From: Pseudomonadota bacterium
GTDB taxonomy: Bacteria; Desulfobacterota; Desulfobulbia; Desulfobulbales; Desulfocapsaceae
DNA length: 43,960 nucleotides
Direction of reading: 5' to 3'
Assembly (NCBI GenBank): GCA_018821785.1
Contig: JAHJLI010000078.1
Span: 1-43,960 of the forward strand
The notes below the pieces were generated by a model. The model saw nothing but the letters and a program-made list of their open reading frames with translations, did not search any database and was not told the origin of the DNA. Below, piece after piece: positions 27,495 to 35,913 of the stretch (positions are counted from its first letter, which is position 1; each line of letters begins with the position of its first letter). The translations under genes were made by a program, and so were the position numbers.

Positions 27495-28298
27495 ATGAAA
27501 CCTCCCCTATCGATATCCGTTTCATGTACAATACATTCAGCAATAATTCTACAAAAAGCGGCTGATCTGGCGAAGAAACTTGAGCTCCCCTTGGTTGATC
27601 ATGTATCTCAATGTTTTTCTGATTTAGTCCTTGCATATACCCCGGAAGGCTTGAAGCTTATACAACTATTGCCCGGTTCAAAAAGTCCGCAGAACCTCCT
27701 GTTTATAGATTTTGTGCACGGTAAGAATGGTTACAGATTAGCAAAAAATTGTACTATCAAACAACCGGTCGCCCGAGCGGTTGGCATTAAACCCGGAATT
27801 CGGCCAAACATACTGGACGGCACTGGTGGACTTGGAAGTGATGCCTTTGTTCTGGCAAGCCTTGGGTGTCAAGTCACGGTATGTGAAAGATCACCGATCA
27901 TCTCAGTTCTTCTTGAAGACGGATTGCAACGAGCTTTGTTGGATGAAAAGACGGCTGTTATTATCAAGCAAAGATTGCGACTAGTGGTCGCCGACAGCCG
28001 AACCTATCTGCAACAGTGTCAGGAAGTTTACGCCACCGTTTATCTCGACCCGATGTACCCGCATCGGCATGATTCTGCACTTAATCGGCAATCAATGCGG
28101 ACAACAAGAACCCTTGTAGGTGACGACCAGGACAGTGGTTTATTGCTTGAAGTTGCCTTAAAACGGGCAGAAAACCGGGTAGTGGTCAAACGTCCCATCC
28201 AAGCGCCATTACTCACCGAGCGCATCCCTTCACATACTATTGCCACAAAAAACAGCCGGTTCGATGTTTATATGACTTTCAACAACCCAACACCATAG
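27495..28298 (+). CDS. rsmJ: 16S rRNA m2G1516 methyltransferase
   Basis: SAM-dependent methyltransferase that modifies G1516 of 16S rRNA. The second ATG (27495) is chosen because GGAAGG lies seven bases before it but only one base before the first ATG at 27489. The 267-residue protein has the SAM site ILDGTGGLGSDAFVLASLG, then VCERSPIISVLLEDGL, the catalytic-region YLDPMYPHRHDSAL, and VVVKRPIQAPLL, closely matching RsmJ (YhiQ) of enterobacteria. It is divergent from kdsB (88-base spacer) and ends one base before the convergent rlmH stop. Confidence 0.95.
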   Translation: MKPPLSISVSCTIHSAIILQKAADLAKKLELPLVDHVSQCFSDLVLAYTPEGLKLIQLLPGSKSPQNLLFIDFVHGKNGYRLAKNCTIKQPVARAVGIKPGIRPNILDGTGGLGSDAFVLASLGCQVTVCERSPIISVLLEDGLQRALLDEKTAVIIKQRLRLVVADSRTYLQQCQEVYATVYLDPMYPHRHDSALNRQSMRTTRTLVGDDQDSGLLLEVALKRAENRVVVKRPIQAPLLTERIPSHTIATKNSRFDVYMTFNNPTP

Positions 28299-28299
28299 A

Positions 28300-28764
28300 T
28301 CATTTGTGATATTTTTCGCCGGCCTTAATGGTGTATGCCCGGTATAGCTGCTCTACCAGCAGCATCCGAGTCATATCATGGGTGAAAGTCATCAGAGAAA
28401 GAGAGAGAAGCAAATCAGCAGCTTGTACAACGTTTGACGAATGACCCTCAGGACCACCGACAAGATAACACACCTGCTTGATCCCCTTCATCTCCCACTC
28501 ATCAATTTGTCGAGAAAGCGCCTCGGAGGAAAACTGCTTTCCCCTGGAATCGAGAACGACCACCATCGAGCCAGGTGGGACAGCCTGCAACAACAGTGCA
28601 CCCTCTAAATCTATAGCCGACAATTGTCCCCGCATCTTACCCTTTTCTTTTATCAGAGTTATCGACAAAGATGTATAGTGGCGCAACCTCGATGCATATT
28701 CCTCAACACCATCAGCGATAAATTTTTCTTTAATTTTTCCTAGGAACAGCAGTTCATGTTTCAT
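28300..28764 (-). CDS. rlmH: 23S rRNA pseudouridine-1915 N3-methyltransferase
   Basis: SPOUT-fold methyltransferase that modifies pseudouridine 1915 in helix 69 of the assembled ribosome. The 154-residue length matches RlmH. The SAM knot is visible in VVVLDSRGKQFSSEALS, YLVGGPEGHS and LSLSLMTFTHDMTRMLLVEQLYRAY, and the protein ends with the diagnostic GEKYHK. It follows the Cys-cluster gene by 19 bases; no Shine-Dalgarno is seen, suggesting coupled translation. Confidence 0.97.
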   Translation of the reverse strand: MKHELLFLGKIKEKFIADGVEEYASRLRHYTSLSITLIKEKGKMRGQLSAIDLEGALLLQAVPPGSMVVVLDSRGKQFSSEALSRQIDEWEMKGIKQVCYLVGGPEGHSSNVVQAADLLLSLSLMTFTHDMTRMLLVEQLYRAYTIKAGEKYHK

Positions 28765-28783
28765 TGCGGGTTAGCGGCCGAAC

Positions 28784-29182
28784 TCAGCAGGAAAAATTGA
28801 CTTTTTTCAATATTTCTTGTAAGATTTCACAGAATTGCCGATAAGAAATGTTTTTATTAATACCAGGACAGGAGTTGGCAATTGTTAAAAAATTGTTCTC
28901 ATCGGTAAGAATGGCCGGATGCAACGGCCATTGTGCGCATCGCCAGGGCCTGGCTTCATGAACCTTACAGCCTTGTTCATAAAAAATACAGTGACTTTCA
29001 ACCGTCTTCATTTGCACCGTGCTGCCGGTGGTTCGCCAGAACTTTTTGCAAGCTTCCGATTCCGGCATAACAAGGGCACGCGCCATGCGTTGCCTGTCAC
29101 CTTCATTTAAAGATATTGTGGTATCGCCCTGACAGCAAACTCCGCAACGTTGGCAGGAAAAAATCTGTGAAACTAACGACAT
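28784..29182 (-). CDS. YkgJ-family cysteine-cluster protein
   Basis: Small protein of 132 residues with the N-terminal motif C10-x2-C13-x2-C-C17 (CQRCGVCC) and a second group (HCIFYEQGCKVHEARPWRCAQWPLHP) typical of the YkgJ/zinc-iron chelating family (formerly UPF0153). It probably binds zinc or an iron-sulfur cluster; the biological role is unknown. Start chosen at 29182, which has GAGG eight bases upstream; an in-frame ATG at 29239 lacks one and adds 19 non-conserved residues. It is between algH and rlmH in the same direction. Confidence 0.88.
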   Translation of the reverse strand: MSLVSQIFSCQRCGVCCQGDTTISLNEGDRQRMARALVMPESEACKKFWRTTGSTVQMKTVESHCIFYEQGCKVHEARPWRCAQWPLHPAILTDENNFLTIANSCPGINKNISYRQFCEILQEILKKVNFSC

Positions 29183-29306
29183 CAAATAAACCTCGTGTTC
29201 TAAAAAGAACTGCGAATAATTCGCGTGGGATAACAGCATAGCTGTTTACGTGAGAGCGGGAACCATACCCTGCACCGGGATGAATTGCATTAAAAAGTGG
29301 TCTCAA

Positions 29307-29882
29307 TCAAGCATTGCCGATAACATCTTCATAGGTGGAGATATCAATGCCATAATGCATTGCTGCCGCTTTCCACTTGAATTCATCAGGACTGTTGAAG
29401 ATGATCTCATCGTTGGCAGGAACACTCAACCACCCATTTTCCATCAATTCACGTTCCAGCTGTCCGGGACCCCATCCAGTATAACCAAGTATGAAAAGAT
29501 AGTTCTTCGGACCACGCCCTAAGGCAATATCTTCAAGCACTCTGGTCTCTCGAGTAAGCGACACCGTATCGCTAATATCCAGCCGATGTTCAGCAACATA
29601 GTCGGAAAGATAGAGAATGAAGGCCGACTCCAGTTCAACCGGCCCGCCGATATATACAGGAGGCAACTCATCCACAGGAATAGGCAGATTGGCACCACGA
29701 AAAATTTCAGCTAGAGAAAAAACCCGATTTGGTTGGTTTATAGCCACACCCATAGCTCCCTCATCGTTATGGGCACAAATATAAATCACATGTTCCTCAA
29801 ATCGTGGGTCCGGCATCTGCGGTGTCGAAACCAAAAATGTGCCAGTCAGGGAATTAGCACCGGAAGATGATTGTTCGTTCAT
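29307..29882 (-). CDS. AlgH/YqgE family protein (UPF0301)
   Basis: Conserved cytoplasmic protein of 191 residues; its molecular function is not established, though AlgH was linked to alginate regulation in Pseudomonas. Diagnostic text: SLTGTFLVSTPQMPDPRFEE, the GAMGVAINQP block, and YIGGPVELE, followed by a C-terminal GWGPGQLERELMENGWL. The ATG has AAGGA seven bases upstream. Together with the YkgJ-type gene and rlmH it forms a probable three-gene transcript leading away from glgB. Confidence 0.93.
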   Translation of the reverse strand: MNEQSSSGANSLTGTFLVSTPQMPDPRFEEHVIYICAHNDEGAMGVAINQPNRVFSLAEIFRGANLPIPVDELPPVYIGGPVELESAFILYLSDYVAEHRLDISDTVSLTRETRVLEDIALGRGPKNYLFILGYTGWGPGQLERELMENGWLSVPANDEIIFNSPDEFKWKAAAMHYGIDISTYEDVIGNA

Positions 29883-30068
29883 AGCCCATCCTTCTTCTAA
29901 ATATTGTCTGTTTCAAAAGCACAAAAAGAGAAAGATTCTACTCCACTCCTGATCTCTTGACCCATAAAACTATTTCTTACATAAGATTCTATCAGACTCC
30001 TGTCCGCCCCGTCAAGGTGCTCGCCATCTTCTCGTCCGACTGTTACCGGGAAAGAAAAGAGATTGGTC

Positions 30069-30097
30069 ATGACAAATCCGTCTGTATGTCATACTAT
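30069..30097 (+). promoter_or_regulatory. Possible glgB promoter
   Basis: ATGACA (30069-30074) and TACTAT (30092-30097) are separated by 17 bases, matching the sigma-70 consensus at 5/6 and 4/6 positions, about 60 bases before the glgB start. The 277-base divergent spacer (29883-30159) otherwise holds no ORF or hairpin I can support. Confidence 0.3.
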
Positions 30098-30159
30098 GCT
30101 AAATAATTGTCGCAATACATAAACATTTATACCCAAAGCCGATGTCCTTGGAGATAACA

Positions 30160-32367
30160 ATGAAGAGCGATTTTGAAAGAATATTAAACTGCGATCATCA
30201 TGATCCCTTCCGTTTCCTTGGCAGCCATTTTAACGTTCCTGAGGTCGGACAGGTAACGATCCGGACATTTCAACCGCATGCTCGGAAAGTAAGATTATTA
30301 CTCCCCGGCATATCTGACTCCATGAGAAAAAGCTCTGAGGAAGGATTGTTCGAATCGGTTCTCACTATTGATGATTTGGCCGACCCCCTCCTTGATCCTT
30401 ACACCTATCGTTATGAAATACATTTTCACAGCGGCGTGGTGATCACAGCCAATGACCCCTATCGCTTCCCGGTACTCCTTGGCGAACAGGACCGTTTTCT
30501 CTTTAACGCCGGGAGAAATTACAAACTGTATGACCATTTGGGTGCCCATTCAGCAATATGCCATAATATTACCGGAACTGTTTTTCGAACCTGGGCACCA
30601 AGTGCCCGTGCAGTTTCAATTATTGGAAATTTTAACGGCTGGGACGGGCGGGTCCATCCCATGCGTTCTCTCGGAGCATCAGGGATATGGGAACTTTTCC
30701 TCCCCCATCTGCAACAGGGGGAAATCTATAAATTCCATATAAAAACGCAAAACGGCGACATCCTGGAAAAATCAGATCCCTTTCAGTTTTACGGAGAACT
30801 TCGGCCAAAATCGGGATCAGTTGTCAGGTCAATCGACACCTACACCTGGAATGATAGCCAGTGGCAAGAGGCAAGAAGGTCAACTGCGCCCTATGACCAA
30901 CCCATGTCAACCTACGAGGTTCATCCCGGTTCCTGGCAGAGAGACCCTGCCAATCCAGAGCGATTTCTGACTTTCAGGGAGCTTGCCGGCACTCTTATTC
31001 CCTATGCGAAACAGATGGGCTTCACCCATATAGAATTGATGCCGATCATGGAACATCCTTTGGATGAATCGTGGGGATACCAGGTTACCGCGCCCTACTC
31101 CATTACCAGCAGATACGGTACGCCGGAAGACTTTATGTTCTTTGTTGATACCTGTCATCAGAACGAATTGGCGGTCATTCTCGACTGGGTCCCGGCCCAC
31201 TTTCCTAAGGATGCACACAGCCTAGGCAAATTTGATGGATCATCATTATATGAACATGAAGATCACCGGCGCGGCTCGCATCCTGAATGGGGGACATATA
31301 TTTACAACTACGGCCGCAATGAGGTGAGCAATTATCTTATTGCCAACGCTCTGTTCTGGCTTGACAAATACCATGTTGACGGACTCCGGGTCGATGCCGT
31401 GGCCTCAATGATCTATCTTGATTACTCAAGAAAAGATGGGGAATGGCTGCCTAATTGTTATGGTGGCAGAGAAAACCTTGAGGCCATCGAATTCCTGCGT
31501 CACCTCAATGCCATCGTCTATGAACTGTTTCCCAACACTCTTTTGATCGCCGAAGAATCAACCAGTTTCTATGGTGTTTCCAAACCGACAAACCATGGCG
31601 GCCTTGGCTTTGGATTTAAATGGAATATGGGCTGGATGAACGACATCCTGAAATATTTTTCCAAAGATCCATTTTTTCGTAAATATCACCACAACAGCCT
31701 TACATTCTCGATAATGTACGCCTTTTCCGAGAACTTCGTCCTCCCGCTTTCCCACGACGAGGTTGTTCACGGCAAAAAAGCATTGATCGAGAAGATGCCC
31801 GGGGATCACTGGCAGAAATTTGCCAACCTCCGTTTACTGCTGTTGACCATGTGGATGCATCCTGGCAAGAAGCTCCTTTTTATGGGTGGAGAATTTGGAC
31901 AATGGTCGGAATGGTACTGCAAGAAGAGCTTAGACTGGCACTTGTTGGAAGAAGATGGATACCACCGAAAATTGCAGACATTCGTAGGTGATCTCAACAA
32001 AATATACACTTCTCACCGGGCATTGTGGGAGCAAGATTTCAGCGGAGCAGGTTTTTCCTGGCTGGATCTCGAAGACAGAAATAACTCCATAATCTCCTTT
32101 GCCAGATTCGGGAAAAACCGCCGAGATCAGCTGGTGATTGTTTTTAATTACACCCCTCAGGTATTTTCCGACTATAAAATCGGTTTACCTGACAATTGTA
32201 GCTATGAGGAGATTTTCTGTTCAGATTATGCTAAGTACGGCGGCTCGGAACGTAGTGATAAAAAGAGCTATAAGCCAATTTCCGAGCCCTATGCTCAGGC
32301 GCAGCATTATACAAGAATAACTATACCGCCTCTGGCGGGGGTTGTTTTAGCACCGACCAACAATTAA
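30160..32367 (+). CDS. glgB: 1,4-alpha-glucan branching enzyme
   Basis: GH13 enzyme that introduces alpha-1,6 branches into glycogen. The ATG at 30160 has TTGGAG six bases upstream and is preferred over one at 30142. The 735-residue protein has two N-terminal CBM48-type modules (DPFRFLGSH; TVFRTWAPSARAVSIIGNFNGWDG), then the catalytic barrel with HPGSWQRD, VLDWVPAHFPKD-like text, the nucleophile Asp in DGLRVDAVASM (about residue 411), the acid/base Glu in IAEEST (about 464) and LSHDEVVHGK (about 530), and a C-terminal beta domain. Length fits E. coli GlgB (728). A 60-residue gene follows 30 bases later. No glgA, glgC or glgP is in the window, though pgm and galU are. Confidence 0.97.
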   Translation: MKSDFERILNCDHHDPFRFLGSHFNVPEVGQVTIRTFQPHARKVRLLLPGISDSMRKSSEEGLFESVLTIDDLADPLLDPYTYRYEIHFHSGVVITANDPYRFPVLLGEQDRFLFNAGRNYKLYDHLGAHSAICHNITGTVFRTWAPSARAVSIIGNFNGWDGRVHPMRSLGASGIWELFLPHLQQGEIYKFHIKTQNGDILEKSDPFQFYGELRPKSGSVVRSIDTYTWNDSQWQEARRSTAPYDQPMSTYEVHPGSWQRDPANPERFLTFRELAGTLIPYAKQMGFTHIELMPIMEHPLDESWGYQVTAPYSITSRYGTPEDFMFFVDTCHQNELAVILDWVPAHFPKDAHSLGKFDGSSLYEHEDHRRGSHPEWGTYIYNYGRNEVSNYLIANALFWLDKYHVDGLRVDAVASMIYLDYSRKDGEWLPNCYGGRENLEAIEFLRHLNAIVYELFPNTLLIAEESTSFYGVSKPTNHGGLGFGFKWNMGWMNDILKYFSKDPFFRKYHHNSLTFSIMYAFSENFVLPLSHDEVVHGKKALIEKMPGDHWQKFANLRLLLLTMWMHPGKKLLFMGGEFGQWSEWYCKKSLDWHLLEEDGYHRKLQTFVGDLNKIYTSHRALWEQDFSGAGFSWLDLEDRNNSIISFARFGKNRRDQLVIVFNYTPQVFSDYKIGLPDNCSYEEIFCSDYAKYGGSERSDKKSYKPISEPYAQAQHYTRITIPPLAGVVLAPTNN

Positions 32368-32397
32368 ACCATGATAAACAGATCAAGGGAGACTATC

Positions 32398-32580
32398 ATG
32401 CCAGAGAGTACCATCCATCCGCCGGGAGATAAAATGAAAAAGGCCATTCGAGAATTGTCGGAGCTCCTACTCAGCAAACCTGAAAAAAAACGCCTTCAGT
32501 TGCTCCAGGAAGTGGCAGTGAAATTCGATCTCTCTCCCAGTGAATGCACATTCCTTGAACGACATTTTGGCGAGGAATGA
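32398..32580 (+). CDS. Small protein of unknown function downstream of glgB
   Basis: A 60-residue, mostly helical, charged protein with no signal peptide. Start chosen at 32398 because AAGGGAG lies six bases before it; the frame extends further up without a ribosome site. Residues 13-42 look like an amphipathic helix (KKAIRELSELLL, KKRLQLLQEVAVKF), followed by SPSECTFLERHF. I recognise no family. Its position 30 bases after glgB and its good ribosome site suggest a real, co-transcribed gene. It converges with the GT4-GT4 gene, 21 bases away. Confidence 0.65.
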   Translation: MPESTIHPPGDKMKKAIRELSELLLSKPEKKRLQLLQEVAVKFDLSPSECTFLERHFGEE

Positions 32581-32601
32581 GCCCGCCGCCCTGTCAACAC
32601 A

Positions 32602-34932
32602 CTACTTTCTACCGCTTTGAGAGGATGACCATTTGCCTGTAGAGAGGGCTCTTTTCTTACCTATCAGGTCATAATAAAATGACAAGGTCTGCTCGCACAT
32701 TGCCTTCGCAGTAAAGTTGTCCGAAACTCGGCACCGGCCATTCTCGCCTAATTTTCGCAATTGTTCTTGATCCATGGACAAAGCTTCATCAATAGCCGTT
32801 GCTAATGCCTTGGGGTCGGTAGGTTGCACCAACCATCCGTTTTCGCCCTCCACCACAGTTTCCAGACTCCCTCCATGTGCCGTAGCAATGACCGGTCTAC
32901 CCATGGCCATCGCTTCAACAGTTGTCCGTCCAAAAGCTTCAGGCTCAAGGGAAGATGTCGACAACACTATATCCGCCAAGATAAATGCCGCAGGCATATC
33001 ATTGCAATGTCCAACCAGTCGCACTCTTCCCACCAGGTTATTTTTTTCAATATATTGATTAAGTTCATCAGTGTATCCGGGATTATCCTTGATGTCGCCG
33101 ACGAGCACCGCCTGGTAGTCGGTATTTCTAACATGGAGCAGACTTCGCAAGAAGAACTCCTGCCCTTTCAGTCTGGTAAGTCTTCCGGGCAGCATCAACA
33201 CCGGCTTGGTTTTGTCAATCCCCCAAGCGTTTCTTAGCGCCTCAACCCGCTCTTTTTCTACCAACGCCGGGTCGAACGACTCGGCATCGACGCCTCGAAA
33301 TATCAAACGCACTTTGTCCTTACGCTTATATTTTTCAAAAATATGCCTCATAATGCTTTCGGAAACGGCAATAACCCCCTCGCCTTTTGTCATGATTGCA
33401 CTGTAAGCATTTACAGAATAAAAACCGTGAAAGGTCGTCACCAGTATTGGCCGCTCACTTTTCAGCAAAGTTAACCAGGCAACATAGCCGATCCATGCAG
33501 GCATTCTCGATCGAAGGTGCAGCACACTTACTCGATTATTTTTTATCAATCGGCGTAATGGCCAAATATGCAAAAGGGCAGCAGGGCTTTTTGAACCTAT
33601 ATTTTTCTGAAAATGTGTACTCCCTTCCTGCTCTAATTGTTCAACCAACCTCCCGCCTCCAGAAGCGACAATCGACTTATGGCCATTCCTTACAAGATAG
33701 CGCCCCATTTCCACAGTGCCCCGTTCCACTCCACCACTATTTAATTCAGGCAACAACTGCATAACTGTCAGGGTTTCGAACCGCTTTTCCTTTTGTCGAA
33801 TGCTTTTGACTTCATGGTAGAGAGCCAAGGTCTTATCGCACATTGCTTTAGCGGTGAACCGTTCATTGACCCATTTTCGTCCTTGTTTGCCAAGTTCACC
33901 TGTATACTTGAGATTTTCAAGAGCCTCGGTAATAGCCTCAGCCATCAATCTTGGGTCAAGTGGCGGTACCAACCAGCCGGTTATCCCTGGAAGAACAGTT
34001 TCAAGACTCCCACCATGAGCCGTGGCAATGACCGGTTTTCCCATCGCCATGGCCTCAATGGCCACTTTACCGAAGGCCTCGGGCTGAGTGGAAGAGGCTG
34101 AGATGACCACATCAGCAAGCATCAGTGCAGCCGGCATATCAGTACAATGGCCGACAAGCAGAATTTTATCTTGCAATTCGTAGTATTTAATCTGCTCTAG
34201 TAGTTTTTTAGTATAGGAAGGGTTTTCTTCAGTATCGCCTATCAATAATCCGACAAATTTTCGGTCTTTGATGCGTGCGAGACTTTCAATGAGCAGATCT
34301 TGGCCTTTCCAATGTGTGAGCCGTCCAGGAAGAACAATGACCGGTGTAGCATCATGTTCGGAAAGCCACTTTTCCCGAAGCGCGCCTATACGGTCAGGAG
34401 AAACAACCTCCGGCGAAAAATCCCTAACATCAAAACCACCATGGATAAGATTGATCTTCCCTTCATCAATCTTATAGTTGTCGATGATATGTTGTTTAAT
34501 AGTCTCGGAAACCGCGACGACTCTTTCACCCTTGGTCATTATTCGAGAGTACGAATTTACCGAATAAAACCCATGGAAAGTGGTAATCAGAGAAGGTCTT
34601 TGGTTTTCAGGTAAAAGATTCCAGGCAAGATACCCGATCCAGGCTGGCAATCGGGAGCGCAGGTGGAGAATATCTGCCCCCTCTTCTTGCAAATATTTTC
34701 GTAGTTTTGAGACATATTGCAGACAACGCAGGCTTTTTTCACCTATATGAGGCCAGAGCACATGGGTACAACCGTTTTTTTCTAACTGCGACACGAGACG
34801 ACCGCCTCCGGAAATTACCACAGAGCGATATCCATTTTGAGCAAGATAAATGGCAAGATCGAGGGTTTCTCCTTCAACACCACCCTCATCTAGTTCAGGT
34901 AGAACTTGGACAACAGTCAGTTTTTCGACCAT
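32602..34932 (-). CDS. Tandem double GT4 glycosyltransferase (two full-length copies fused)
   Basis: A 776-residue protein made of two homologous GT4/GT-B glycosyltransferase units in one frame: unit 1 about residues 5-375, a short charged linker (KSIRQKEKRFE), unit 2 about 385-755, then a basic Ser-rich tail. The units align end to end: VVQVLPELDEGGVE/VMQLLPELNSGGVE; LRSRLPAWIGYLAW/LRSRMPAWIGYVAW; TTFHGFYSVN in both; LPGRLT in both; PEAFGKVAIEAMAMGKPVIATAHGGSLETV versus a near copy. Both keep the E-x7-E nucleotide-sugar motif, so both may be active. It probably adds LPS core or surface-glycan sugars. The start overlaps the ELM1-like gene by 16 bases. Family members are normally about 375 residues, so this is a fusion after duplication. 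Confidence 0.92.
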   Translation of the reverse strand: MVEKLTVVQVLPELDEGGVEGETLDLAIYLAQNGYRSVVISGGGRLVSQLEKNGCTHVLWPHIGEKSLRCLQYVSKLRKYLQEEGADILHLRSRLPAWIGYLAWNLLPENQRPSLITTFHGFYSVNSYSRIMTKGERVVAVSETIKQHIIDNYKIDEGKINLIHGGFDVRDFSPEVVSPDRIGALREKWLSEHDATPVIVLPGRLTHWKGQDLLIESLARIKDRKFVGLLIGDTEENPSYTKKLLEQIKYYELQDKILLVGHCTDMPAALMLADVVISASSTQPEAFGKVAIEAMAMGKPVIATAHGGSLETVLPGITGWLVPPLDPRLMAEAITEALENLKYTGELGKQGRKWVNERFTAKAMCDKTLALYHEVKSIRQKEKRFETLTVMQLLPELNSGGVERGTVEMGRYLVRNGHKSIVASGGGRLVEQLEQEGSTHFQKNIGSKSPAALLHIWPLRRLIKNNRVSVLHLRSRMPAWIGYVAWLTLLKSERPILVTTFHGFYSVNAYSAIMTKGEGVIAVSESIMRHIFEKYKRKDKVRLIFRGVDAESFDPALVEKERVEALRNAWGIDKTKPVLMLPGRLTRLKGQEFFLRSLLHVRNTDYQAVLVGDIKDNPGYTDELNQYIEKNNLVGRVRLVGHCNDMPAAFILADIVLSTSSLEPEAFGRTTVEAMAMGRPVIATAHGGSLETVVEGENGWLVQPTDPKALATAIDEALSMDQEQLRKLGENGRCRVSDNFTAKAMCEQTLSFYYDLIGKKRALSTGKWSSSQSGRK

Positions 34933-35912
34933 ATCTGTAGAATCCGTTCAGCGCACCGACGCGCTTCATTAAGTTCAATATTTTCAGACCAAGTGGCGTT
35001 ACCCTGTTCCCAAGAAGAAAAAGATATAACGAGACCATTTTTCAGCAGAAGATCTTCATTTTGCTTAAATTTGCTATTTTCACTTGTCCATTTCATAGGG
35101 ATGATGCCCACTTTACAACCGGCCGTCAAAGCCTCATAGATCATCGAGATTGAATCTGAAGTCACCCACACCATACGGCTTTTATCATATTGGCTCTCAA
35201 TCCACCCTGGTAGTGTGTTTTTATAACCAAAAAAAGTGGCATTGGCAAAATCGGTCGCAAGTACCTGCATCAGTTCAACGGTTTCCTGCGGAGTCCTTGG
35301 CGAGGAAGCAATGGTCCAGTGTTGATTGGTTTCCTGCTGAACGATCTGCCTTACCATCCTGGCGATTTTTGTCGATTCCCAAAGGTGACTTTTAAAATCT
35401 ACCCCGCCAAGCAGGATCAGACCGCAATCCTCCTGATGCTGATTCTTATTGAGAGAGCAGTTAGGAGCACCTCTAGTGTGCATAATGTTTGGCTGTTCCG
35501 CTATTCCATCATGCTCGGGAACGAGGCAAAGATCAAAACGGCTACGAAGGAAAAATGGCGGTGACATACAGATTACAGCTGGGATAGCATACCTTTTTTT
35601 AAAAAGTAACAATGGGAGATGAGTTCGACTGCCTGTTCCAAATAGAAGATCGGCATCGTGAATTTGTGGATGTGACCACCCTTTTCCCGGCAGGAAAAGA
35701 AGAACTAATTGCCAAATCAAGTCAAGCGGTGTTGGCGGTGCAACAACAATTTCCCTTATTTCAACTTTTAATTTGGCCTGCAACGCCTGAATTATACCTT
35801 TGGTTTGTTTTTCGTGTCCGGGTCTTCCGTCCAATAACACAACGACACGAATGCCATTTTTCCAGGCAGTAGTCATAAAAATTCGAGAAGTATTTTCTCT
35901 CTTGTTCGGCAC
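34917..35912 (-). CDS. ELM1/GtrOC1-family putative glycosyltransferase
   Basis: Soluble protein of 331 residues from the GTG at 35912, which lies just after the pilus ATPase stop and has AGGA about nine bases upstream; an ATG at 35876 is an alternative with no ribosome site. The segment VVVLLDGRPGHEKQTKGIIQAL near the N-terminus, then LLFGTGSRTHLPLL, and VTSDSISMIYEALTAGCKVGIIPM, are hallmarks of the ELM1 (DUF1022) family, named after a plant mitochondrial fission protein but in bacteria a GT-B-like protein found among LPS core genes. Here it overlaps the double GT4 gene by 16 bases, supporting a joint role in LPS core or glycan assembly. Donor and acceptor are unknown. Confidence 0.85.
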   Translation of the reverse strand: MPNKRENTSRIFMTTAWKNGIRVVVLLDGRPGHEKQTKGIIQALQAKLKVEIREIVVAPPTPLDLIWQLVLLFLPGKGWSHPQIHDADLLFGTGSRTHLPLLLFKKRYAIPAVICMSPPFFLRSRFDLCLVPEHDGIAEQPNIMHTRGAPNCSLNKNQHQEDCGLILLGGVDFKSHLWESTKIARMVRQIVQQETNQHWTIASSPRTPQETVELMQVLATDFANATFFGYKNTLPGWIESQYDKSRMVWVTSDSISMIYEALTAGCKVGIIPMKWTSENSKFKQNEDLLLKNGLVISFSSWEQGNATWSENIELNEARRCAERILQIWSKN

Positions 35913-35913
35913 A

